DNA from: Azoarcus sp.
Lineage (GTDB): Bacteria; Pseudomonadota; Gammaproteobacteria; Burkholderiales; Rhodocyclaceae
Direction: 5' to 3'
Assembly: GCA_031285365.1 (NCBI GenBank)
Contig: JAITWP010000021.1
Coordinates: forward strand, 1-6,303
Length of the DNA stretch: 6,303 nt
Shown piece after piece: positions 1-4,840 of the stretch. The stretch's first letter is position 1, and every line of letters begins with the position of its first letter. The notes under the pieces are model-generated. The model was not told where the DNA came from and did not search any database. It saw only the letters and a program-made list of their open reading frames with translations. The position numbers and the translations under genes are program-made.

Positions 1-293
1 ACCGGCTCCGTCACCACCGTGATTTCCCCGGCATCCACCGGAGAATCGTTCGGCAACTCCACCCGCAGGCAGATGACATTGCTGGCACACGGTTGCACGC
101 TGATGACCGGAGCCGATTCGTCACTGGCCGCAATCGCCTCGATTTCGAGATCGCATCCTCCCGTTTCCGACAACAGGAAAAGCAGACGGCGGTCGCCTCC
201 AAAATCCACCTCGAACTGGCTGACGGCGAATTTGCTGCTCTTCCCGTCGCTGTCCTTCACGATGAGTCGCGGCTTATCCGTTTTTTTCGCCAT
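1..293 (-). CDS. Unrecognised protein downstream of phoH (3' end beyond window)
   Basis: An open frame of 97 codons runs from ATG at 293 to the left edge without a stop, so the gene continues outside the window. The start is supported by a purine-rich GGAAGGAAAG-type ribosome site just before it, inside the end of phoH. The two genes overlap by 20 bp, which suggests cotranscription and translational coupling. The protein begins MAKKTDKPRLIVKDSDGK and continues with alternating hydrophobic and charged residues (FAVSQFEVDFGGDRRLLFLLS, then stretches such as VISVQPC and ICLRVELP). That pattern suggests a mainly beta-strand soluble protein. I see no signal peptide, membrane segment or catalytic motif, and I do not recognise the family. 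It is not YbeY, which often follows phoH: no HxxxHxxxxxH metal site is visible, although only the N-terminal part can be read. Its reality as a gene rests on the frame, the start site and the operon position. Confidence 0.6.
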   Translation of the reverse strand, partial: MAKKTDKPRLIVKDSDGKSSKFAVSQFEVDFGGDRRLLFLLSETGGCDLEIEAIAASDESAPVISVQPCASNVICLRVELPNDSPVDAGEITVVTEP

Positions 294-1248
294 GGCTTTC
301 CTTCCTCTCCTCTTTCTTGTGTTCATAAGCTTCCACGATACGCGCAACCAGCGGATGACGCACGACATCATCCTTGGTGAACTCGGTGAACGCCAACCCG
401 CGCACCTTCGCCAGCACCTCGCGCGCCTCTGCCAACCCGCTGCGGTTGCCGCGCGGCAGGTCGACCTGGGTCAAATCGCCCGTCACCACCACTTTCGCCC
501 CGAACCCCATGCGGGTCAGGAACATTTTCATCTGCTCGGGCGTCGTGTTCTGCGCCTCGTCGAGAATCACGAAAGCGTTGTTCAGCGTGCGCCCACGCAT
601 GAAGGCGAGCGGCGCAATCTCGATCGTGCCGCGCTCGAAGAGCTTCACGGCCCGATCAAATCCCATCAGGTCATACAGTGCGTCGTAGAGCGGCCGCAGA
701 TAGGGATCGACCTTCTGCGCCAGATCGCCGGGCAAAAAACCGAGGCGCTCCCCCGCCTCCACCGCCGGACGGGTCAGCACGAGACGCTCCACCAGATCTC
801 GCTCCAGAGCATCCACGGCACTTGCCACCGCCAGATACGTCTTGCCCGTCCCGGCAGGGCCGATGCCGAACGTGATGTCGTGCCCCTGGATATTCATCAG
901 ATATTCCACTTGCCGGGGCGTGCGCCCATGCAGTTCGCTATGGCGCGTTATCAGCCTCAGCGTAGTGGGAGGAGAGAGTTCCTCCTCATGTGAAAACTCC
1001 ACCAGCCCAAGCTGGATTTCATCGCGCGACAAGTCGCGGTCGGCCTGCCCATAGAAATGCCGTAGCGCCGCCTCCCCCTGCCGGACATTGCGCCCATGCA
1101 GCGTGAAATGCGCGCCGCGCCGCGCAATGGCAATATCGAAAGCGTTCTCGATTTGTCGCAGATTCTCGTCGAGCGACCCGCACAAACGCGCCAACCGCCC
1201 ATTGTCCACCGGCTCCAGGGTCAATTCCCTCACCGCCGCCCTGACCAT
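274..1248 (-). CDS. ybeZ: PhoH-like ATPase (YbeZ family)
   Basis: This 324-residue protein is a PhoH-family P-loop ATPase of the YbeZ type, at the usual family length. It has an N-terminal domain (about 1-105), a Walker A motif GPAGTGKT at 130-137, a Walker B motif VILDEAQN at 227-234, a TGDLTQVDLP sensor-like motif at 256-265 and the family's C-terminal FTKDDVVRHPLV segment near 289-301. The tail (about 310-324) is very charged and lysine-rich. YbeZ proteins are cytoplasmic, often encoded next to YbeY, and linked to RNA and ribosome metabolism. The exact reaction here is not shown by the sequence. The ATG at 1248 overlaps the last base of the miaB TAA stop (TAATG), and a GGGGAGG ribosome site lies 7 bases upstream within miaB, so coupled translation from the miaB message is very likely. 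The order miaB-phoH is common in Proteobacteria. Confidence 0.95.
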   Translation of the reverse strand: MVRAAVRELTLEPVDNGRLARLCGSLDENLRQIENAFDIAIARRGAHFTLHGRNVRQGEAALRHFYGQADRDLSRDEIQLGLVEFSHEEELSPPTTLRLITRHSELHGRTPRQVEYLMNIQGHDITFGIGPAGTGKTYLAVASAVDALERDLVERLVLTRPAVEAGERLGFLPGDLAQKVDPYLRPLYDALYDLMGFDRAVKLFERGTIEIAPLAFMRGRTLNNAFVILDEAQNTTPEQMKMFLTRMGFGAKVVVTGDLTQVDLPRGNRSGLAEAREVLAKVRGLAFTEFTKDDVVRHPLVARIVEAYEHKKEERKESHGEKNG

Positions 1249-2603
1249 TACGACGCCTCCCCTATAACCACCTCGCCGCGCAGACTGTGCGGCAGGGCAG
1301 CAGTAATCCTCACCTCGACAAACTGCCCAGTCAGTCGCTCGCGTGCGGGTTTGGGAACCGGAAAATTCACCACCCGGTTATTGGCGGTACGCCCGCAAAG
1401 TTCGTCGCTGTCCTTCTTCGCCGCACCTTCGACCAACACCCGCTCGACGCTCCCCACCATCGACTGGCTGATTGCCTGCGCCTGCTCATCGATCCGTTTT
1501 TGCAGACGTGCAAGCCAAGCAAGCTTCGTCTCCTGTGGTACAGGGTCATCGAACTCCACCGCCGGAGTCCCCGGACGGGCGCTGTAGACAAAGCTGAACG
1601 CCCCGTCAAACCCCACCTCGTCGATCAACTTCATCGTCTTCTCGAAATCTTCCGCCGTCTCACCCGGAAACCCGACGATGAAATCCGTGCTCAGGGACAG
1701 CACCGGTTGCGCCGCGCGCAATCGCCGAACGATGGACTTGAACTCCAGCACCGTATAGCCGCGCTTCATTGCCGCCAACACCCGATCCGAACCGGATTGC
1801 ACCGGCAAATGCAACTGCGGCGCCAACCCCGGCAAGCGGGCGAAAGCGTCAATCAGCCGTGGGGTCATCTCGCGCGGATGCGAGCTTGTGAAGCGGATGC
1901 GCTCGATGCCGGACACGCCATGCACGCATTCCAGCAACAGCGCAAAATCGCCCGTTTCCCCATCGGAGTCCTTCTCCAGCACACCACGCCATGCATTCAC
2001 GTTCTGCCCGAGCAAAGTCACCTCCCGCACCCCCTGCGACGCCAGTGCCGAGACCTCCGCCAGCACATCATCGAGCGGGCGCGAAATTTCCTCCCCGCGC
2101 GTATAGGGCACCACGCAGAACGTGCAATATTTGGAACAGCCCTCCATGATCGAAACGAAGGCCGACGGCCCTTCCACCCTGGGTTGCGGCAGCGCGTCGA
2201 ACTTCTCCACCTCGGGAAAGGACACATCCACCTGCGGCCTGCCGCTCTCCCGCCGCCGAGCAATCAGATCGGGCAACCGATGCAGGGTCTGCGGCCCGAA
2301 CACCACATCCACATAGGGCGCCCGCCGCACGATTGCCTCGCCCTCCTGGCTGGCCACACACCCGCCCACTCCGATGACGACCCCCGGCCGCTCCAGCTTC
2401 AGCCGCCGCACCCGGCCCAGATCATGGAACACCCGTTCCTGCGCCTTCTCACGCACCGAACACGTATTGAACAGAATGATGTCCGCCTCACCCGGATCAT
2501 CCGTCCGGACAAGCGGCTCGACCGCCCCGAGCACATCGGCCATCTTGCTCGAGTCGTACTCATTCATCTGGCACCCGAAGGTGCGGATATACAATTTTTT
2601 CAT
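1248..2603 (-). CDS. miaB: tRNA-2-methylthio-N6-isopentenyladenosine synthase MiaB
   Basis: MiaB is a radical-SAM methylthiotransferase that turns i6A37 of UNN-reading tRNAs into ms2i6A, using two [4Fe-4S] clusters. From the ATG at 2603 the protein has 451 residues, normal for the family. The N-terminal UPF0004 domain holds the three cluster cysteines C11 (FGCQMNEYDS), C48 (FNTCSVREKA) and C82 (GGCVA). The radical-SAM CxxxCxxC is C156, C160, C163 (EGCSKYCTFC), followed by the QLHLPVQSGSD segment near 263-273. A TRAM RNA-binding domain occupies about 383-447. All six key cysteines are present, so it should be active. The frame stays open to an ATG at 2678. I chose 2603 because MKKLYIRTFGCQMN is the typical family N-terminus and because the longer version would run into the divergent tRNA promoter. 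The ribosome site is poor: an AAGG sits only one base from the ATG. It is the first gene of the miaB-phoH operon. Confidence 0.96.
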   Translation of the reverse strand: MKKLYIRTFGCQMNEYDSSKMADVLGAVEPLVRTDDPGEADIILFNTCSVREKAQERVFHDLGRVRRLKLERPGVVIGVGGCVASQEGEAIVRRAPYVDVVFGPQTLHRLPDLIARRRESGRPQVDVSFPEVEKFDALPQPRVEGPSAFVSIMEGCSKYCTFCVVPYTRGEEISRPLDDVLAEVSALASQGVREVTLLGQNVNAWRGVLEKDSDGETGDFALLLECVHGVSGIERIRFTSSHPREMTPRLIDAFARLPGLAPQLHLPVQSGSDRVLAAMKRGYTVLEFKSIVRRLRAAQPVLSLSTDFIVGFPGETAEDFEKTMKLIDEVGFDGAFSFVYSARPGTPAVEFDDPVPQETKLAWLARLQKRIDEQAQAISQSMVGSVERVLVEGAAKKDSDELCGRTANNRVVNFPVPKPARERLTGQFVEVRITAALPHSLRGEVVIGEAS

Positions 2604-2667
2604 GCCTTGAAACCAGCGCCACACGCCATGTCTGCGTAAAACATTCCGTAGCGTACTACAGCTTTTC

Positions 2668-2696
2668 TTGACGCCCAAAGGCTCGCCACATAGAAT
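2668..2696 (+). promoter_or_regulatory. sigma70-type promoter of the tRNA gene
   Basis: TTGACG (2668-2673) and TAGAAT (2691-2696) are separated by exactly 17 bases, each matching five of six consensus positions. Transcription would start near 2703, giving a leader of about 11 bases before the mature tRNA 5' end. The promoter lies in the 110-bp divergent region between miaB and the tRNA. A weaker minus-strand candidate for miaB in the same region is TTGGGC, 17 bases, TACGCT, but its -10 matches poorly and I do not list it separately. Confidence 0.8.
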
Positions 2697-2713
2697 TTAT
2701 CGTTTACCCCATC

Positions 2714-2790
2714 GGTGATGTAGCTCAGACGGTTAGAGCGGTGGATTCATAACCCACAGGTCGGTGGTTCAATTCCACCCATCACCACCA
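2714..2790 (+). tRNA. tRNA with CAU anticodon (probably elongator tRNA-Met)
   Basis: The 77 bases fold as a full cloverleaf with an encoded CCA end. The acceptor stem GGTGATG/CATCACC is perfect, the D stem is GCTC/GAGC, the anticodon arm is GTGGA-TTCATAA-CCCAC with anticodon CAT, and the T arm is GGTGG-TTCAATT-CCACC with discriminator A. The anticodon stem has four Watson-Crick pairs and an A-C opposition at 31/39. The 1-72 pair is G-C and the three stacked G-C pairs of initiator tRNA are absent, so it is not tRNA-fMet. CAU can also belong to the tRNA-Ile2 whose C34 is changed to lysidine by TilS. Sequence inspection alone does not fully exclude that, but elongator Met is the more likely reading. 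It is transcribed divergently from miaB, from its own promoter, and ends at a terminator at 2796-2832. Confidence 0.95.
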
Positions 2791-2795
2791 GAAAT

Positions 2796-2832
2796 AAAAG
2801 GCTTGCCTGGTTCAACACCGGCAAGCCTTTTT
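2796..2832 (+). terminator. Rho-independent terminator of the tRNA gene
   Basis: AAAAGGCTTGCC (2796-2807) pairs perfectly with GGCAAGCCTTTT (2820-2831) around a 12-base loop, and the T run 2828-2832 follows. It starts 6 bases after the tRNA CCA end. The T run doubles as the first bases of the next palindrome (2828-2859), so terminator and operator-like DNA are interlocked. Confidence 0.88.
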
Positions 2833-2859
2833 AACATGAGGCACTTCTCATGTTAAAAA
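2828..2859. repeat. Perfect palindrome A, candidate operator upstream of fic
   Basis: TTTTTAACATGAG (2828-2840) and CTCATGTTAAAAA (2847-2859) are perfect 13-bp inverted arms around the 6-base spacer GCACTT. It shares the T run of the tRNA terminator. It contains two AACATGAG half-sites facing each other and lies about 70 bp before the probable fic transcription start. Its bases 2834-2859 are the exact reverse complement of 2869-2894 (palindrome B). A dimeric regulator site is the simplest reading, and the winged-helix domain of the adjacent Fic protein is a candidate ligand (inference). Confidence 0.75.
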
Positions 2860-2868
2860 AACGCGAAA

Positions 2869-2894
2869 TTTTTAACATGAGAAGTGCCTCATGT
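2869..2894. repeat. Palindrome B, inverted copy of palindrome A over the fic promoter
   Basis: These 26 bases are identical to the reverse complement of 2834-2859, with only 9 bases (AACGCGAAA) between the two copies. Within the copy, ACATGAG (2875-2881) and CTCATGT (2888-2894) are inverted arms around AAGTGC, the complement of the spacer in palindrome A. It covers the -35-like TTAACA and reaches the extended -10 of the probable fic promoter, a position expected for a repressor site. The two copies together could also form a 26-bp hairpin or cruciform. Confidence 0.75.
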
Positions 2895-2902
2895 GCTATT
2901 TT
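2872..2902 (+). promoter_or_regulatory. Probable fic promoter (extended -10)
   Basis: TGCTATTTT (2894-2902) fits an extended -10 (TG, one base, TATTTT; four of six for the hexamer). TTAACA (2872-2877) matches five of six bases of a -35, but the 19-base spacer is longer than ideal. Transcription would start near 2909, upstream of the GGAG ribosome site at 2924-2927. The promoter is embedded in palindrome B, so binding there should block it. No experiment supports this. Confidence 0.45.
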
Positions 2903-2914
2903 GGCCTGAATTTC

Positions 2915-2922
2915 AACATGAG
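2915..2922 (+). promoter_or_regulatory. Lone AACATGAG half-site in the fic leader
   Basis: This is the third direct AACATGAG. It lies exactly 41 bp after the left arm of palindrome B (2874-2881), which is itself exactly 41 bp after the left arm of palindrome A (2833-2840). It has no inverted partner (AATCCCC stands where one would be expected) and sits just after the likely transcription start. Its inner ATG (2918) is in the fic frame but is not preferred as the start codon. Confidence 0.5.
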
Positions 2923-2935
2923 CGGAGTAATCCCC

Positions 2936-4054
2936 ATGGTTCTACGGGCCAGCTATCCTATTCCCGAGCTTCCTCCACCGAACGTGGATTTTCAGTCGCA
3001 GGAGTTGCTCACGGCGCTGGTATCGGCACACCGCTATCTGGCGGAGCTCAAGGGCTGCGCCATGAGCATCCCCAACCAGACCATTCTGATCAACACCCTG
3101 GTCTTACAGGAAGCAAAAGCCAGTTCTGAAGTGGAAAGCTATGTGACCACGCAGGACGAACTTTTCCAGGCCGATCTGCACATTGCGGAATGGGTATCGC
3201 CAGCCGTCAAGGAGGTTTCGCGTTACCGCGAGGCATTGATGTATGGGTTTGACCGCATGCGCCAGCAGCAAGGAGTTTTGGGTAATAGCACGCTAATTGC
3301 GCTGTTTCAACTGCTCAAAAACAGCAACGAGACTTTCCGTACCGGCGGCGGCACGGTGCTCAAGAACGAAAAAACCGGGGCCACGGTCTTCATTCCGCCG
3401 CAGGATGGCACACAGGTGCTGGCCCATATGCGAGCACTGGAGCGGTTCATCAACGATGACTCGGCATGCGAGCTTGATCCGATCATCAAGATGGCACTGA
3501 TCCACCATCAGTTTGAAAGCATCCACCCGTTCAGCGATGGCAACGGTCGGATCGGGCGGATCCTTTGCGTGCTGTATCTGGTGCAAACAGGCTTACTGGA
3601 TACGCCGTTGTTGTACCTGTCGCGCTACATCAACCAGCATAAGAACGATTATTACCGCCTGTTGCAAGCGGTACGCGACGCATCGGGCGATGCCACCGCC
3701 AGCGCGGCAAATTGGCAGGCGTGGGTGCTATTCATGCTGAACGCGGTAGAACAAACCGCCCGGCAAGCTGTGCAGTTGGTAAAGGGTATGCGTGAGTTGA
3801 TGGCTGAAACCAAGCTTCGCATGCGAAATGAGTCCAATCTGTATTCGCAGGATTTGCTCAATAACCTGTTCCGGCACCCTTATACACGCATCGAATTCGT
3901 ACAGAGCGACTTGGGAATTACGCGGCAAACAGCGGCGCGCTATCTGCGCCAGTTGGTAAAAACAGGGCTAGTACAGGAGTTCGGTCAGGGTAAACGTTTG
4001 TATTTCATAAATGTACCGCTTGTACAATTGCTGGCGCAGGGAGAGCAGGTTTGA
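2936..4054 (+). CDS. Fic-family protein AMP-transferase with C-terminal winged helix
   Basis: Fic proteins transfer AMP from ATP to hydroxyl groups of target proteins. From ATG 2936 the product has 372 residues, the length I recall for the related Shewanella SoFic. A Fic/DOC N-terminal segment (about 1-90) carries the inhibitory-helix motif S63-S-E-V-E67-S68. A target-docking beta hairpin with TGATVFIPPQD lies near 148-157. The complete catalytic motif HPFSDGNGRIGR spans 197-208, with catalytic H197 and anion-hole and ATP contacts through D201, N203, R205 and R208. A winged-helix domain follows at about 312-360 (ITRQTAARYLRQLVKTGLV as recognition region). The start at 2936 is chosen because GGAG (2924-2927) is 8 bases upstream; ATGs at 2891 and 2918 lie before or at the edge of the likely transcript. 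Its visibly lower GC than miaB suggests acquisition. Self-inhibition means no separate antitoxin gene is required, and none is seen. Autoregulation through the upstream palindromes is inferred. Confidence 0.92.
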   Translation: MVLRASYPIPELPPPNVDFQSQELLTALVSAHRYLAELKGCAMSIPNQTILINTLVLQEAKASSEVESYVTTQDELFQADLHIAEWVSPAVKEVSRYREALMYGFDRMRQQQGVLGNSTLIALFQLLKNSNETFRTGGGTVLKNEKTGATVFIPPQDGTQVLAHMRALERFINDDSACELDPIIKMALIHHQFESIHPFSDGNGRIGRILCVLYLVQTGLLDTPLLYLSRYINQHKNDYYRLLQAVRDASGDATASAANWQAWVLFMLNAVEQTARQAVQLVKGMRELMAETKLRMRNESNLYSQDLLNNLFRHPYTRIEFVQSDLGITRQTAARYLRQLVKTGLVQEFGQGKRLYFINVPLVQLLAQGEQV

Positions 4055-4208
4055 AAACACTACGCTCACGAGCGGTAAATGGGCCGCCATCGCTAAATGC
4101 TCGCCCGACACCGCACTGCGCGACATCACGCAACTGCTGGCACTGGGTGCGCTGAAGAAGTCGCCCGGCGGCGGGCGCAGCACCGGTTACGAGCTGACGG
4201 ATCGATGA
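4045..4208 (+). pseudogene. 3' remnant of a second, different Fic-family gene
   Basis: In the frame ending with TGA at 4206-4208 the sequence reads RFENTTLTSGKWAAIAKC, then SPDTALRDITQLLALGAL and KKSPGGGRSTGYELTDR. This resembles the C-terminal winged-helix end of Fic proteins of the DUF4172 type, where a TxxKWAAIAKCS...TAxRDI..L...G.L....GGGRSTxYEL pattern is usual. It has no start codon or catalytic part of its own and begins within the last codons of the intact fic in another frame (fic stops at 4054). I read it as gene debris: either a second fic was cut and joined to the end of the first, or the first was inserted into it. The left border is approximate. The similarity is from memory of the family; a protein search would decide it. 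Confidence 0.65.
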
Positions 4209-4219
4209 GGACGCATTGC

Positions 4220-4275
4220 GATGAGTCTTCGCGTAGCACTACTACTTGTCGCTTCACCGCGGACCGCACCAGTTT
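4220..4275 (-). pseudogene. orfB stub of the truncated IS3 element
   Basis: One base back from the orfA frame, at the A-run 4273-4276, the minus strand reads KLVRSAVKRQVVVLREDSS. The start of this looks like the usual beginning of IS3 OrfB (a basic 'VRPA.KR..V..L' segment). This is the arrangement expected for the family's -1 frameshift fusion, although GAAAAC is not the canonical A AAA AAG slip site. Similarity fades after about 20 codons, where the element is cut. The catalytic core is absent. Confidence 0.5.
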
Positions 4276-4517
4276 TCTGAGGCGATCTCCTGCAGGATCG
4301 CCTTGTCCAGGCTCAACTCGGCAACGAGCTTCCTGAGCCGCACGTTCTCTTCCTGCAACCGTTTGAGTTCGCGTACTTGGTTGGACAGCTTCTTCCAGCA
4401 GTAGAACATCTGCTCGGAAATCCCGACTTGCTGGATGATGTCGTCCACTGTCATCCCCAGTTCAGCCTGCTTCAGTACAACTCCGATCTGTTCGATTGAA
4501 AAACTTTTGCGTTTCAC
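4254..4517 (-). CDS. IS3-family transposase OrfA (HTH protein), element truncated
   Basis: OrfA of IS3-family elements binds the IS ends and is fused to OrfB by a -1 ribosomal frameshift. The product from GTG 4517 has 87 residues and begins KRKSFSIEQIGVVLKQAELG after the initiator. A helix-turn-helix covers about 6-45 (VDDIIQQVGISEQMFYCWKK) and a leucine-zipper-like coiled coil about 48-75 (VRELKRLQEENVRLRKLVAELSL). GTG is preferred over the in-frame ATG at 4583 because AGGAG lies 6 bases upstream and the family starts at this point; the ATG would lie at the IS end. Compared with relatives I remember, about five residues seem missing between WKK and QVREL. The last residues (ENWCGPR) read past the point where OrfB normally continues in the -1 frame. 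Since orfB is lost, the protein is probably a functionless relic, though it might still bind IS ends. Confidence 0.8.
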   Translation of the reverse strand: MKRKSFSIEQIGVVLKQAELGMTVDDIIQQVGISEQMFYCWKKLSNQVRELKRLQEENVRLRKLVAELSLDKAILQEIASENWCGPR

Positions 4518-4586
4518 GACAAACTCCTGGCCCTCTCTGCGGGGCATCAGTTTGCTGAAAAACTCACTCTCGGAACTGTCCAACTT

Positions 4587-4652
4587 CGCCCACGCAGATC
4601 AGCCTTACGGTTGCCGCCATCGGAACCACCGTGTTTCGGTGGTCTGTGGGCG
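4587..4652 (+). repeat. Nested stem-loop element, possible structured RNA or REP-like repeat
   Basis: An outer 7-bp stem CGCCCAC (4587-4593)/GTGGGCG (4646-4652) encloses three adjacent hairpins: CAGCC-TTAC-GGTTG (4600-4613), a short CCG-CCAT-CGG (4614-4623) and ACCACCG-TGTTT-CGGTGGT (4625-4643). One pair in the first hairpin is G-T on the plus strand but A-C on the minus strand, mildly favouring a plus-strand RNA. It resembles a four-way junction but does not fit a tRNA. It starts only 5 bases from the IS end. No known riboswitch class is recognised. Confidence 0.4.
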
Positions 4653-4752
4653 TAAAAAAGCGTGAGGGTCATTCCGGGATCCTGCGGGTCGGATTGCCCG
4701 TGTAATATAAAAAATCTATACAAAATATAATATTTCACGACCCAATTTTTCG

Positions 4753-4777
4753 TCTATCACCCGATTCGGGTGATAGA
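4753..4777. repeat. 25-bp perfect palindrome downstream of the regulator gene
   Basis: TCTATCACCCGA (4753-4764) and TCGGGTGATAGA (4766-4777) are perfect 12-bp arms around T4765. It lies 64 bp past the stop of the minus-strand regulator. It is not followed by a T run on either strand, so it is a poor rho-independent terminator. It could be an operator, a transcript-end stabilising hairpin or a site from a lost element. Confidence 0.6.
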
Positions 4778-4840
4778 AATTCTTAACTCTCAATAATTCT
4801 TCTTGTTAAAAAAGAATTAAGACGTATTGTTTTTTAAAAA

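Larger units (their letters stand above)
4220..4582 (-). mobile_element. Truncated IS3-family insertion sequence
   Basis: The minus strand carries the left part of an IS3-family element: a terminal sequence, orfA with its ribosome site, and the first codons of orfB. The likely IS end is TGGACAGTTCCGAG read on the minus strand (starting at 4582), 65 bases before the orfA start. The other end and nearly all of orfB, which holds the DDE catalytic residues, are gone. The cut end abuts the Fic remnant at roughly 4209-4225. No terminal inverted partner or target duplication is visible, so the element cannot move by itself. Boundaries are estimates. Confidence 0.7.
4583..4840. other. 258-bp non-coding stretch with stem-loops and AT-rich tract
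   Basis: No convincing gene is seen here. The left part (4583-4700) is GC-rich and holds a nested stem-loop group (4587-4652). The middle (about 4700-4750) is AT-rich, with TATAAT-like strings but no well-spaced -35. A 25-bp palindrome lies at 4753-4777, and short imperfect repeats of AATTCTT/AAGAATT lie at about 4779-4820. The minus-strand regulator gene ends at 4841 and no classical hairpin plus U-run terminator follows it. Confidence 0.6.

Noticed and set aside
19..993. 324-codon plus-strand open frame opposite phoH
   Set aside because: The translation is rich in Arg, His and Gln without any domain, while the opposite strand encodes a complete PhoH ATPase.
1287..2639. 450-codon plus-strand open frame opposite miaB
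   Set aside because: It is a by-product of GC-rich codon use: the composition is rich in His, Arg, Pro and Gln with no recognisable domain, and miaB on the other strand has every family motif.
2604..2678. Longer miaB start at 2678
   Set aside because: The extra 25 residues do not resemble MiaB N-termini and this start would lie within the divergent tRNA promoter region.
2828..2922. CRISPR array
   Set aside because: The 41-bp period comes from three short half-sites in palindromes, with no long direct repeats, no spacers of unrelated sequence and no cas genes.
2891..2935. Upstream fic start codons at 2891 and 2918
   Set aside because: They lie inside palindrome B or the half-site, before or at the start of the likely transcript, and lack ribosome sites; 2936 has GGAG 8 bases upstream and gives the usual family length.
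4587..4652. Integron attC site
   Set aside because: The outer 7-bp arms look attC-like in layout, but the conserved AAC/GTT of the core sites is replaced by CAC/GTG, and no cassette or integrase is present.
4587..4652. tRNA-like gene
   Set aside because: The 66-base structure lacks T-loop, D-loop and anticodon-loop sequences and has no CCA end.
4547..4738. 63-codon minus-strand open frame
   Set aside because: No ribosome site or recognised family is seen; it runs through the stem-loop element and the IS end, so it is probably chance.
2768..4840. Direct repeat of the tRNA 3' end marking an attachment site
   Set aside because: Reading the window I found no second copy of TTCAATTCCACCCATCACC; only short unrelated ACCACC strings occur.
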